From PALSA-911 sp963839645 (GTDB lineage Bacteria > Pseudomonadota > Alphaproteobacteria > Acetobacterales > Acetobacteraceae): a stretch of DNA of 64,000 nucleotides. A model generated the notes under the pieces. The model had not been told where the DNA came from. It did no database searches and worked only from the letters and a program-made list of their open reading frames with translations. Where the stretch lies: assembly GCA_963839645.1 (NCBI GenBank), contig CAWIVZ010000008.1, forward strand, positions 992,001 to 1,056,000, in the 5' to 3' direction. Position 1 is the stretch's first letter. The number at the start of each line of letters is the position of its first letter. Below, in pieces: positions 56,878 to 64,000 of this stretch. The position numbers were made by a program, and so were the translations under genes.

Positions 56878-57775
56878 ATGCAACTCGGCGCTTCGCTGCC
56901 GGTAGCCGATATCGGTACCGGCCCCATCGTTTTGCGCGACTATGCGCAGGCGGCTGAGGGTCTTGGGTTTTCCTATCTGCTCTCGCCAGACCATGTTCTT
57001 GGCGCCAATCCAGCCGCCGACCATGCGCGGCAAGCGGGTCGGCACCACGGAGAATGCCTATCACGATCCGTTCGTGCTGTTCGGCTTCCTGTCCGGCTGC
57101 ACGCAGAAAATCGGCTTCGCCGCCGGCGTGCTGATCCTGGCGCAACGGCAGGCAGCGCTGGTGGCGAAGCAGGCGGCGTGCCTCGACGAACTGTCCGGCG
57201 GGCGCTTCCGGCTTGGCATCGGGGTGGGCTGGAACGAAATCGAGTTCATCGGCCTGAACGAGAATTTCTCCAACCGCGGCAAGCGGTCGGAAGAGCAGGT
57301 GCGGGTGATGCAGGCGCTGTGGGCACAGCCGCATGTCACTTTCAAGGGCGAGTTCCACCGGCTCGACGATGCCGGCATCAATCCGCGGCCGGCCTCCGGG
57401 CGGGTGCCGATCTGGTTCGGCGGCCATGCCGAGGCGACGTTCCGGCGCACGGCGGCCTACGGCGACGGGTTCATGCCCCTGGCCTACCCGGCCGGGGACA
57501 AGGCACTGGCGGCGTTCGACAAATTGCGCGGGATGATCCGCGCCGCCGGGCGGGAACCCTCCGACGTCGGGATCGAGGTTTGGGTCTCGCCAGGCATCGG
57601 CACGGAAGCCGACTGGCGGCGGGAGGTGAGCTTCTGGAAGGCGGCGGGGGTGACGCATATCACCGCCCACACCAGCTACGTCAGCGGCCACCACGCCCGC
57701 ATCGCCGGGCGCAGTGCCGCGGAGCATCTGGACGCGATCACCCGCTACCGCGCGGCGGTAGCGGATCTACTCTGA
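56878..57775 (+). CDS. Luciferase-like (LLM class) oxidoreductase, frameshifted as read
   Basis: FMN- or F420-dependent TIM-barrel oxidoreductase. The start MQLGASLPVADIGTGP (ATG 56878, AGGGAGA upstream) leads to GFSYLLSPDHVLGANPAAD. One extra base near 57022 shifts the frame, after which MRGKRVGTTENAYHDPFVL, GFAAGVLILAQRQAALVAKQ, LGIGVGWNEIEF and RVPIWFGGHAEA follow. The corrected protein is 298 residues and resembles the TIGR03619 subfamily. The substrate is unknown. Confidence 0.85.
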
Positions 57776-57785
57776 CCGCGAGCGA

Positions 57786-58547
57786 TCAGCGCCGGAAATC
57801 GGCGCCTTTCCGCTCCACGGTGCGGACCAGGCCCTGCCATTCCATCAGGCCGTACTCGGCGCTGTCGCGGCGCTTCCGCATCCGCTCCGCGGCCTTCCCG
57901 ATCACGTAGTCGTCGATCCGCACCGGGGCCTCGTCCAGGGTGCGGGCGATGAGTTCCAGCTCGCAGGCGCGTTCCAGCATGTACATGCGCATGAACGCGC
58001 CCTGCACGGTCGGGCCCAGCGTCAGCAGGCCGTGGTTCAGCAGCACCACGCAGCCGCCATGGGCGCAGGTCCGCCCGAGGGCGTCGCATTCCTCCTGCGT
58101 CGCCGGCACGCCATAGTCGTGATAGACGAGGTCGTCGAAGACCTGCAGCGCGTCCTGGCTGATCGGGCGCAGGCCGTTTCGTAACAAGGATACGCCGGCG
58201 CCGGCGCGGGTATGCGTGTGCATCACCACATTGGCATCCGGCCGCGCCTTGTAGACGCCGCTATGGATGATGAAGCCGGCGTTGTTGAACTTGCCGGGAT
58301 CGCCGATCACGTTGCCATCCAGGTCCATCTTCACCAGGCTGGAGGCGGTGATCTCGTCGAACATCTCGCCGTAGCGGTTGATCAGGAAATGGTTCGGCGC
58401 ATCGGGCAGCCGGGCGGACATATGGGTGTTGATCAGGTCGGTCCAGCCAAGATGGTCCGTTACATGATAGAGTGCGGCAAGCTCGCAACGCGTCTGCCAT
58501 TCCAATTCAGTCATATCCGTCCTGGGTTGTTTCAGCGCGGCTGACAT
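57786..58547 (-). CDS. Class II aldolase/adducin family protein
   Basis: A 253-residue protein of the same family as the one at 43723, but intact. Seen: CELAALYHVTDHLGWTDLINTHMSARLPD, the zinc-binding VVMHTHTRAGAGVS and LLNHGLLTLGPTVQGAFM. Such enzymes act as aldolases, epimerases or dehydratases on sugar phosphates or hydroxy acids. The start at 58547 follows GGAGACAG. It is convergent with the LLM gene. Confidence 0.88.
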   Translation of the reverse strand: MSAALKQPRTDMTELEWQTRCELAALYHVTDHLGWTDLINTHMSARLPDAPNHFLINRYGEMFDEITASSLVKMDLDGNVIGDPGKFNNAGFIIHSGVYKARPDANVVMHTHTRAGAGVSLLRNGLRPISQDALQVFDDLVYHDYGVPATQEECDALGRTCAHGGCVVLLNHGLLTLGPTVQGAFMRMYMLERACELELIARTLDEAPVRIDDYVIGKAAERMRKRRDSAEYGLMEWQGLVRTVERKGADFRR

Positions 58548-58902
58548 TTCTGTCTCCAGTTTCTTGTTTCTGGGCGTCAGGCCCCGGCGGAGCGGCCGGC
58601 GGGATTATCCTGCGGGAAACGCGCGCCGCCGGCAACAAGCCGGGCGGACATGCGCAACGGCATCGTTCTGGATTTGGACTATTTTGCGGGTCAGGGACGA
58701 TCGCCCATTGCCAGATCCGGGAGCGTCGCCGACGCGAGTTCAATTTCCTGATGAATTCGCCACGGATTTGCGCTACTCTGCCATGCGCCGATCCAATGAA
58801 CAGTCACTGAAGGGGCACCTTCAGGGCACGGCGATCTATGCCTTTAAAACAACCGAAGAAATCGACGGCCGACCAAACTGGCCGCGACAGGGAGGCTAAG
58901 CG
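58548..58902. other. Divergent intergenic region
   Basis: About 355 bp between the aldolase and the LivK-like gene, expected to carry two promoters. The only clear element is the AGGGAGG Shine-Dalgarno at 58889-58895. No gene is supported. Confidence 0.45.
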
Positions 58903-60099
58903 ATGACGTCCACACGCGCATTGACGCGCCGGCACGTACTGCTTGCTGGTGCCGGTTCGATACTTGTTCCCACCTTGGCCGCACGCGCGGCCGGACCCAC
59001 CCGCGGTGTCACCGACACAGAAATCATCATCGGCACGATGACCGACCTGTCCGGCGTGACCGCCGTGCAGGGCACCAACAACGCCAACGCGCTCCGCATG
59101 GCATTCGACGAGGTGAACGCCAAAGGCGGCATTCACGGACGCAAGATCCGTTACATCGTGGAGGACAACGAGTATCTGGTGCCAAAGTCGGTCCAGGCAA
59201 TGAACAAGCTGCTCAACCGCGACAACATCTTCTTCGCGCTGGCGAACGGCGGCACGCCGCACAACGAGGCGGTGATGCCGGCGATGTTCGAGAAGCATGT
59301 GCCCAACATCTTCCCGCTGACCTGTGCGCGGTCGATGTACGAGCCATTGAACAGGTATAAATTCGGCCAGTTCTCGTCCTATTACGACCAGATGCGGGCC
59401 GGGGTGAAATACTTCGTGGAGAAGAAGGGCAAGACCAAGATCGGCTCAATGTACCAGGATACCGATTTCGGCCGCGACGTGCATGCCGGCGCCGTCGCGC
59501 AGATCGCCGCGATGGGGCTGAAGCTTGCCGGTGAAACCACGCACAAGCCGACCGACAGCGACTTCAGCGGCGCGGTGGCGAAAATGCGCGACGCCGGCTG
59601 CGACCTGATCTGCATGGGCACCATCGTCAAGGACACCACGCTGATCCTGCAGACCGCGCGCAAGCTCGGTTGGAAGCCGGATTTCGTCGGCCAGTTCGCC
59701 AGCTATTCCACCGCGGTGGCGGAAGTGCCGGGCGCGCCGGCGGAAGGGTTCTACTCCATGTCTCCGGGATTGTACGCCTATCCCGACGACCCGCGCCCGG
59801 CGGTGCAGGAGGTCAGCGCGCGCTACCGCAAGCGCTACGGCATCGACTTCAACTATCTCGGCGAGGCCGGCTGGTCGGCCGCGACGTTCATGATCGACGT
59901 GCTGCAGAAGAACGGGCGGGACCTCACCCTCGACAGCCTGATCGCGACCCTGGAGACCATGAAGGACTGGCGCGACGTGTTCGGCTCGCCGCCGCTGACC
60001 ATCACGCCGACCAATCACCACGCGTCGAACCAGTCGTTCCTGTCGGTGGTGAAGGGCACGCGCTGGGTGCCCGTGGAAGCCGAGCCGATGAGCTACTGA
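58903..60099 (+). CDS. Branched-chain amino-acid-type ABC substrate-binding protein (LivK-like) 1
   Basis: Periplasmic binding protein of 398 residues with a twin-arginine-like signal (RRHVLLAGAGSIL, cleavage after ARA). Seen: GVTDTEIIIGTMTDLSGVTAVQG, FDEVNAKGGIHGRKIRYIVEDNEY and GSMYQDTDFGRDVHAGAV, all Leu/Ile/Val-binding family. The ligand may be an amide, aromatic acid or amino acid. A very similar gene follows; no permease or ATPase genes are in the window. AGGGAGG is the ribosome-binding site. Confidence 0.9.
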   Translation: MTSTRALTRRHVLLAGAGSILVPTLAARAAGPTRGVTDTEIIIGTMTDLSGVTAVQGTNNANALRMAFDEVNAKGGIHGRKIRYIVEDNEYLVPKSVQAMNKLLNRDNIFFALANGGTPHNEAVMPAMFEKHVPNIFPLTCARSMYEPLNRYKFGQFSSYYDQMRAGVKYFVEKKGKTKIGSMYQDTDFGRDVHAGAVAQIAAMGLKLAGETTHKPTDSDFSGAVAKMRDAGCDLICMGTIVKDTTLILQTARKLGWKPDFVGQFASYSTAVAEVPGAPAEGFYSMSPGLYAYPDDPRPAVQEVSARYRKRYGIDFNYLGEAGWSAATFMIDVLQKNGRDLTLDSLIATLETMKDWRDVFGSPPLTITPTNHHASNQSFLSVVKGTRWVPVEAEPMSY

Positions 60100-60142
60100 C
60101 CCAGACAACGAGCACCAACGGACAAGAAACGGGAAAAGACAA

Positions 60143-61357
60143 ATGTTCAGAAAAGCCCTTCAAGGACTGGCTATCGCCGCCTGTGTCGCAACGGTCGCCT
60201 CGCCCGCCATCGGGCTGGCGGAGGAAACGCCGGGGGTGACCGCCACGGAGATCAAGATCGGCAATACCGCCGCCTATAGCGGCCCCGCGTCGGCCTACGG
60301 GATCATCGCCCGTACCGAAGCCGCCTACTTCAAGATGATCAACGACAAGGGCGGCATCGCCGGGCACAAGATCGTCTATGACTCGCTCGATGACGGCTAC
60401 AGCCCGCCGAAGACGGTGGAGCAGGTGCGCCGGCTGGTCGAGGAAGACAAGGTGGCCTACGTCTTCGCCACCATCGGAACGCCGAGCAACACCGCGATCG
60501 CGAAATACCTGAACAGCAAGGGCGTGCCGATGCTGTTCATCGGCAGCGGCGCGCATAAATGGGGCGACTACAAGCAATTCCCGTGGACCATCGGCTGGCA
60601 GCCGAGCTACCGGACCGAGGCGCAGATCTACACGCGCTATGTCCTGAAGAACAAGCCGGACGCCAAGATCGGCATCCTTTATCAGAACGATGATTTCGGC
60701 AAGGACTACCCGCAAGGCGTGAAGGACGTGCTGGGAGACCGTTACGATAAAATGGTGAAGGCGGTATCGTATGAAGTGACGGACGCGACGATCAATTCCC
60801 AGGCGCTCGAGTTGAAGAACTGGGGCGCGGACGTGGTGATCACCGCGGCCACACCAAAATTCGCCGCCCAGATGATCCGCACGATCTCGGACCTGAACTG
60901 GAAGCCGCTGCATTTCATGACGAACGTGTCGATCTCGGTCGGCTCGGTGATCACCCCGGCCGGTCCGGAACGGGCCGTCGGCATGATCAGCGCCGCCTAT
61001 CTGAAGGACCCGACCGACCCGACCTGGAAGAACGATCCGGGCATGAACGAGTGGCGCGCGTTCATGAATAGCTACATGCCGGGCGCCGACCTGACCGATG
61101 CCGGACCGGTGTTCGCCTACGGCGTGACCTCCACCCTGCTACAGGTGCTGAAGCAGGCCGGTAACGACTTCTCCCGCGCGAACGTCATGCGCCAGGCCGC
61201 CAATCTGCATAATTTGGAAATACCGGTGCTGCTGCCAGGGATCACGATCAATACCAGCCCAACGGATTTCCACCCGATCAAGCAGATGCAGCTGCAGAAA
61301 TGGAACGGCAAGTCGTGGGAACTGTTCGGTCCGATTATCGGCGGGGCAGCGTCTTGA
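60143..61357 (+). CDS. LivK-like ABC substrate-binding protein 2
   Basis: Second Leu/Ile/Val-type binding protein, 404 residues, with a Sec signal (cleavage after LAEE or nearby). Seen: GVTATEIKIGNTAAYSGPASAYG, MINDKGGIAGHKIVYDSLDDGY and IGILYQNDDFGKDYPQG. It begins 43 bp after the first gene and is probably co-transcribed. The two proteins share the family fold but differ enough to suggest different ligands. Confidence 0.9.
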   Translation: MFRKALQGLAIAACVATVASPAIGLAEETPGVTATEIKIGNTAAYSGPASAYGIIARTEAAYFKMINDKGGIAGHKIVYDSLDDGYSPPKTVEQVRRLVEEDKVAYVFATIGTPSNTAIAKYLNSKGVPMLFIGSGAHKWGDYKQFPWTIGWQPSYRTEAQIYTRYVLKNKPDAKIGILYQNDDFGKDYPQGVKDVLGDRYDKMVKAVSYEVTDATINSQALELKNWGADVVITAATPKFAAQMIRTISDLNWKPLHFMTNVSISVGSVITPAGPERAVGMISAAYLKDPTDPTWKNDPGMNEWRAFMNSYMPGADLTDAGPVFAYGVTSTLLQVLKQAGNDFSRANVMRQAANLHNLEIPVLLPGITINTSPTDFHPIKQMQLQKWNGKSWELFGPIIGGAAS

Positions 61358-61367
61358 TCCCCGGTTA

Positions 61368-61410
61368 GAGCATTATCGGATCGTGTTCTTCACATGATCC
61401 GATAATGCTC
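61368..61410 (+). terminator. Long hairpin downstream of LivK-like gene 2
   Basis: Perfect 15-bp stem GAGCATTATCGGATC/GATCCGATAATGCTC with a 13-nt loop, 11 bp after the stop codon. No T run. Confidence 0.55.
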
Positions 61411-61422
61411 GCCAAACAAAGG

Positions 61423-61466
61423 CTAGAGCAGGAGCGGCAATTCTACCCGAGCCGATCCTGCTCTAG
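61423..61466 (-). terminator. Hairpin overlapping the stop of the MetE-like gene
   Basis: An 11-bp stem CTAGAGCAGGA/TCCTGCTCTAG with a 22-nt loop. On the minus strand its first bases contain the TAG stop of the MetE-like gene. Confidence 0.45.
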
Positions 61467-62504
61467 CCGGTCAGTTCCCGGCGAACGATTGCGGCACCCT
61501 CGACCATCGCGCTTCAGCTTGCCGAAGGCGATGTCGCGGGGGAGGTACTTCATGCCGCAATCGGGCGCCGCGACCAGCCGGGCCGCGTCGACATACTTCA
61601 GGCCGTCGCGCAGCCGCGCCGCGACCTGTTCGGCGGTTTCCACCGCGGGATCGCCGAGATCGAGCACGCCGAGCAGGATCTGCTTGCCGGCCAGGTCGCG
61701 CAGCACGCCGAGGTCGAGCTTCGGCTGCGCGGCCTCGATCGAGATCTGCGTGGCGATGGTATCGGCCAACTGCGGCAGGAAGCTGTAGCCGCTGGGCTTG
61801 TTCTGCACGACCGCGGCGTAGCCGAAACAGAGATGCACCACCGTCGGGCCCTCGATGCCCTCCAACGCCCGGTTGATGGCGCGGATGCCGTAGGCGGCGG
61901 CCTTGTCCGGCGCGTTGCGCACCCAGGGCTCGTCGAGTTGCACCACATCCACGCCCGTTGCCTTCAGGTCGCGCAGTTCGGCGTTCACGGCGATGGCATA
62001 GTCCATCGCCATCTCCGCCTCGTCGGCATAGAACTCGTTCCGGGCCTGCTGGGACAGGGTGAACGGGCCGGGCAGCGTGATCTTGGTGGCGCGGCCGGCG
62101 TTGCGCAGCAGGAACTCGGCGTCGCGCCGCTCCACCGCCTCCCGCCTGCGGATCTTGCCCACCACGCGCGGCACCGGGGTGGCGCGGCCGGATTGCGAGC
62201 GCACCTCGCCGGGATGCTCGGCGTCGATCCCCTCCAGGGCCAGGGCGAAGCGGTTGGAGTAGCTCTCGCGGCGGATCTCGCCGTCGGTGACGATGTCGAT
62301 CCCGGCCCGCTCCATGTCCCGGATCGCCAGGATGGTGGCGTCGTCCTGCGCCTGTTCGAGGAACTCCCCACCGATGCGCCAGATCTCGTGCGCGTGGGTG
62401 CGCGGCACGCCGTGATGGTGCAGCGTTTCCCGGTTCACCAGCCAGTCCGGCTGGGGATAGCTGCCGACGACGGTGGTCGGCAGCAGATGCGTGGGATAGG
62501 TCAT
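61463..62504 (-). CDS. MetE-like cobalamin-independent methionine synthase family protein, frameshifted near the end
   Basis: A single-domain protein of the MetE C-terminal type (YxjG-like). Seen: TTVVGSYPQPDWLV, DIVTDGEIRRESYSNRF, VVQLDEPWVRNAPD, VVHLCFGY and the zinc-ligand APDCGMKYLPRDIAFGKL. As read the final residues are out of frame. One extra base near 61511 gives the tail AMVEGAAIVRRELTG and the stop at 61463, total 346 residues. It may transfer a methyl group from an uncommon donor; the substrate is not established. Confidence 0.88.
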
Positions 62505-62571
62505 GGATGCGCCTCCGGACGATGTTCTTGCCGCAAGCGTGCCACGCGGAGCGGCGTCCGTCTGTAGCCCG

Positions 62572-63648
62572 CTATCGCCGGTCGGCGGCCTTGGCGCTGC
62601 CGCCGTCGAGCCAGGAGGTCAGCTGGCCGAGGGAGCGCTCCTGCCCGGTGGCGATCTGCACGGTCGCCGTCGTGCCGGCGCGCAGCGGCTTCTCGCCTTC
62701 ATGCGGGAGCAGCCGGATCTTGATCGGCAGGCGCTGCACCACCTTCACCCAGTTCCCCGAGGCGTTCTGCGGCGGCAGCAGCGCGAACTCCGCGCCCGTC
62801 GCCGGGCTGATGCTGTCCACCCGCCCCTCCCACGCCTCGTCGGGATAGATGTCCAGCACCACCTTGACCTTCTGGCCGGGGGTGACGTTCGTCAGGTCCG
62901 TCTCCTTCAGGTTGGCCTCCACCCAGGGCCTTGTATCCGCCACCAGGGCGAACAGCGGCGTGGCCGCCTTCACTTCATCGCCGGGCTGCAGCTTCACGTT
63001 CACCGTGGTGCCGTTCAGCGGCGCGATGATCGTGGCGCGGGCGAGATCGAGCGCGGCGCGGTCGCGGTCGGCCAGCTTCTGGCGCACCAGGGGATGCTGG
63101 TCGGCCGGCAGGTTGGGATCGCCATTCAGCATGGTCAGCACCCGCTCCAGCCGCCGGTGCACCACGTTCAGCCGGTCGCGGGCGACGGCAGCGTTGTTCT
63201 CCGCCTCCTCCAGCTTGGTGGCGGACGCCACGCCGTGGTTGGCGAGGTCTCGCTGGCGGACCAGCTGCCTGGTGAGGTACTCCACCTGGCTTTGCGCCTC
63301 GGCCAGTTCGCTGCGCGTCTCCCGCCAAGTGGCGCGGGCTGTCTCGACCACGGTTCTCGAACTGTCGAGTTCGGCGTCCGCCTTCTCCAGTGCGATGCGG
63401 AACGGCTCCGGGTCGAGCTTCACCAGCACGTCGCCTGCGTGCACGGCCTCATGGTCGCGCACCCGAACCTCGACCACCTTGCCGGCCACCTCCGGCGAGA
63501 TCTGCGCGATGTCGGCCTTCACATAGGCGTTGTCGGTGCCCACGCTGCGCCCACCCTGCAGCCAGAGGGCCACCCCGGCGACGATCGCCAGCGCGGGCAC
63601 GCCGACCAGCAATCCGGCCCGGAGCAGGAACCTTCGCCGGTGCATCAT
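62572..63648 (-). CDS. HlyD-family membrane-fusion protein (EmrA-like) 2
   Basis: Second efflux adaptor, 358 residues. One N-terminal membrane segment (about 8-29), lipoyl half-motif AYVKADIAQISPEVAGKVVEV, a coiled-coil hairpin, IIAPLNGTTVNVKLQPGD and LLPPQNASGNWVKVVQRLPI, the last being the EmrA-type signature. The start overlaps the stop of the MarR gene (ATGA), so they form an operon. An EmrB-type partner is not present downstream in this window. Confidence 0.9.
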   Translation of the reverse strand: MMHRRRFLLRAGLLVGVPALAIVAGVALWLQGGRSVGTDNAYVKADIAQISPEVAGKVVEVRVRDHEAVHAGDVLVKLDPEPFRIALEKADAELDSSRTVVETARATWRETRSELAEAQSQVEYLTRQLVRQRDLANHGVASATKLEEAENNAAVARDRLNVVHRRLERVLTMLNGDPNLPADQHPLVRQKLADRDRAALDLARATIIAPLNGTTVNVKLQPGDEVKAATPLFALVADTRPWVEANLKETDLTNVTPGQKVKVVLDIYPDEAWEGRVDSISPATGAEFALLPPQNASGNWVKVVQRLPIKIRLLPHEGEKPLRAGTTATVQIATGQERSLGQLTSWLDGGSAKAADRR

Positions 63649-64000
63649 GGCGCGTCGCGCTCCCCTGCCGCCTGGCCGTTTCCGATGGGCGCGAGCGGCT
63701 CGCGGTCGGCCATCGTCAGCAGCCGCAGCTTTACCCGGGCCAAAGCGTCGCCCAGCCGCTGGCGTTCAGGCCCGGTCAGGGGATCCAGCGCGTCCTCCAG
63801 CGTCTGATCGGCGATATCCAGCATTTCGACCCGCACCCGGTCGGCTTCCAGCGAGAGAAACAGCCGGTTGATCCGCCGGTCCGCTGGATCGGCGCGGCGG
63901 ACGACCCAGCCCTTGCGTTCCAGCCGGTCCACCATTCGCCCGGCCGTCGCCCGCTCGATCTCGAGCATGTCCGCGAGTTCCGACTGGCTCGCGCCGGGCC
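63645..64000 (-). CDS. MarR-family regulator, 5' end outside the window
   Basis: C-terminal ~118 residues of a MarR repressor. The frame is open to the window edge. It reads ASQSELADMLEIERATAGRMVDRLERKGWVVR, a winged helix-turn-helix in which the ATG at 63968 is internal. DPADRRINRLFLSLE forms the wing. It probably represses its own operon with the EmrA-like gene in response to aromatic or antibiotic ligands. Confidence 0.9.
   Translation of the reverse strand, partial: PGASQSELADMLEIERATAGRMVDRLERKGWVVRRADPADRRINRLFLSLEADRVRVEMLDIADQTLEDALDPLTGPERQRLGDALARVKLRLLTMADREPLAPIGNGQAAGERDAP

Overview
The window is high-GC DNA with the gene content of an alphaproteobacterium, most likely Rhodospirillales/Acetobacteraceae-like. 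The evidence is a class I PHA synthase, a K+-independent proton-pumping pyrophosphatase, three PEP-CTERM proteins, DUF1127, MlaA/MlaC, EttA, CYP153 and CYP199 P450s, and dispersed GC-rich palindromes. This is inferred from protein families; no rRNA is present.

Layout. 0-7 kb: the 3' end of a repeated hypothetical gene, an aminotransferase/homoserine dehydrogenase pair, an OmpA-like lipoprotein, phaC, a hydratase-family enzyme and tRNA-Val(GAC). 7-10 kb: N-formylglutamate amidohydrolase, then three tandem minus-strand small-RNA units, then a lytic transglycosylase. 10-17 kb: a catabolic cluster (nitronate monooxygenase, CoA transferase, acyl-CoA dehydrogenase), and a TetR repressor divergent from an EmrAB-type pump across two palindromic operators. 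17-24 kb: a CYP153 P450, two PEP-CTERM proteins and an aminopeptidase P. 24-36 kb: a housekeeping block (DUF1127, prmA, uvrD/pcrA, metF, mlaA-mlaC, a GNAT enzyme, ettA, ppa, hppA). 36-40 kb: a CYP199-like P450, a third PEP-CTERM protein and a GMC oxidoreductase. 40-43.7 kb: an accessory patch with IS5-family remnants around an unrecognised two-gene cassette, and an inverted pair of palindromic repeats. 43.7-51 kb: class II aldolase, a peptide-type ABC importer without ATPases, an isocitrate/isopropylmalate dehydrogenase-family enzyme, and decayed ABC-ATPase and GntR genes. 51-64 kb: an orphan molybdopterin dehydrogenase subunit, a Baeyer-Villiger-type monooxygenase, a methyltransferase, a luciferase-like oxidoreductase, a second class II aldolase, two LivK-like binding proteins, a MetE-like protein, and an EmrA plus MarR pair cut by the window end.

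Most notable biology: the three tandem units at 8.4-8.95 kb. Each has, on the minus strand, its own -35/-10 pair with 17-nt spacing, a hairpin loop presenting CCUCCCU (an anti-Shine-Dalgarno sequence), and an intrinsic terminator. They resemble alphaproteobacterial anti-SD sRNAs in layout.

Most notable quality signal: thirteen genes, including uvrD, metF, ettA and pepP, are broken by single-base frameshifts. In every case removing one base restores the frame: about twenty insertions and no deletions. This is more easily explained by insertion-type sequence error than by biological decay. These genes are annotated as single loci with the shift positions noted.
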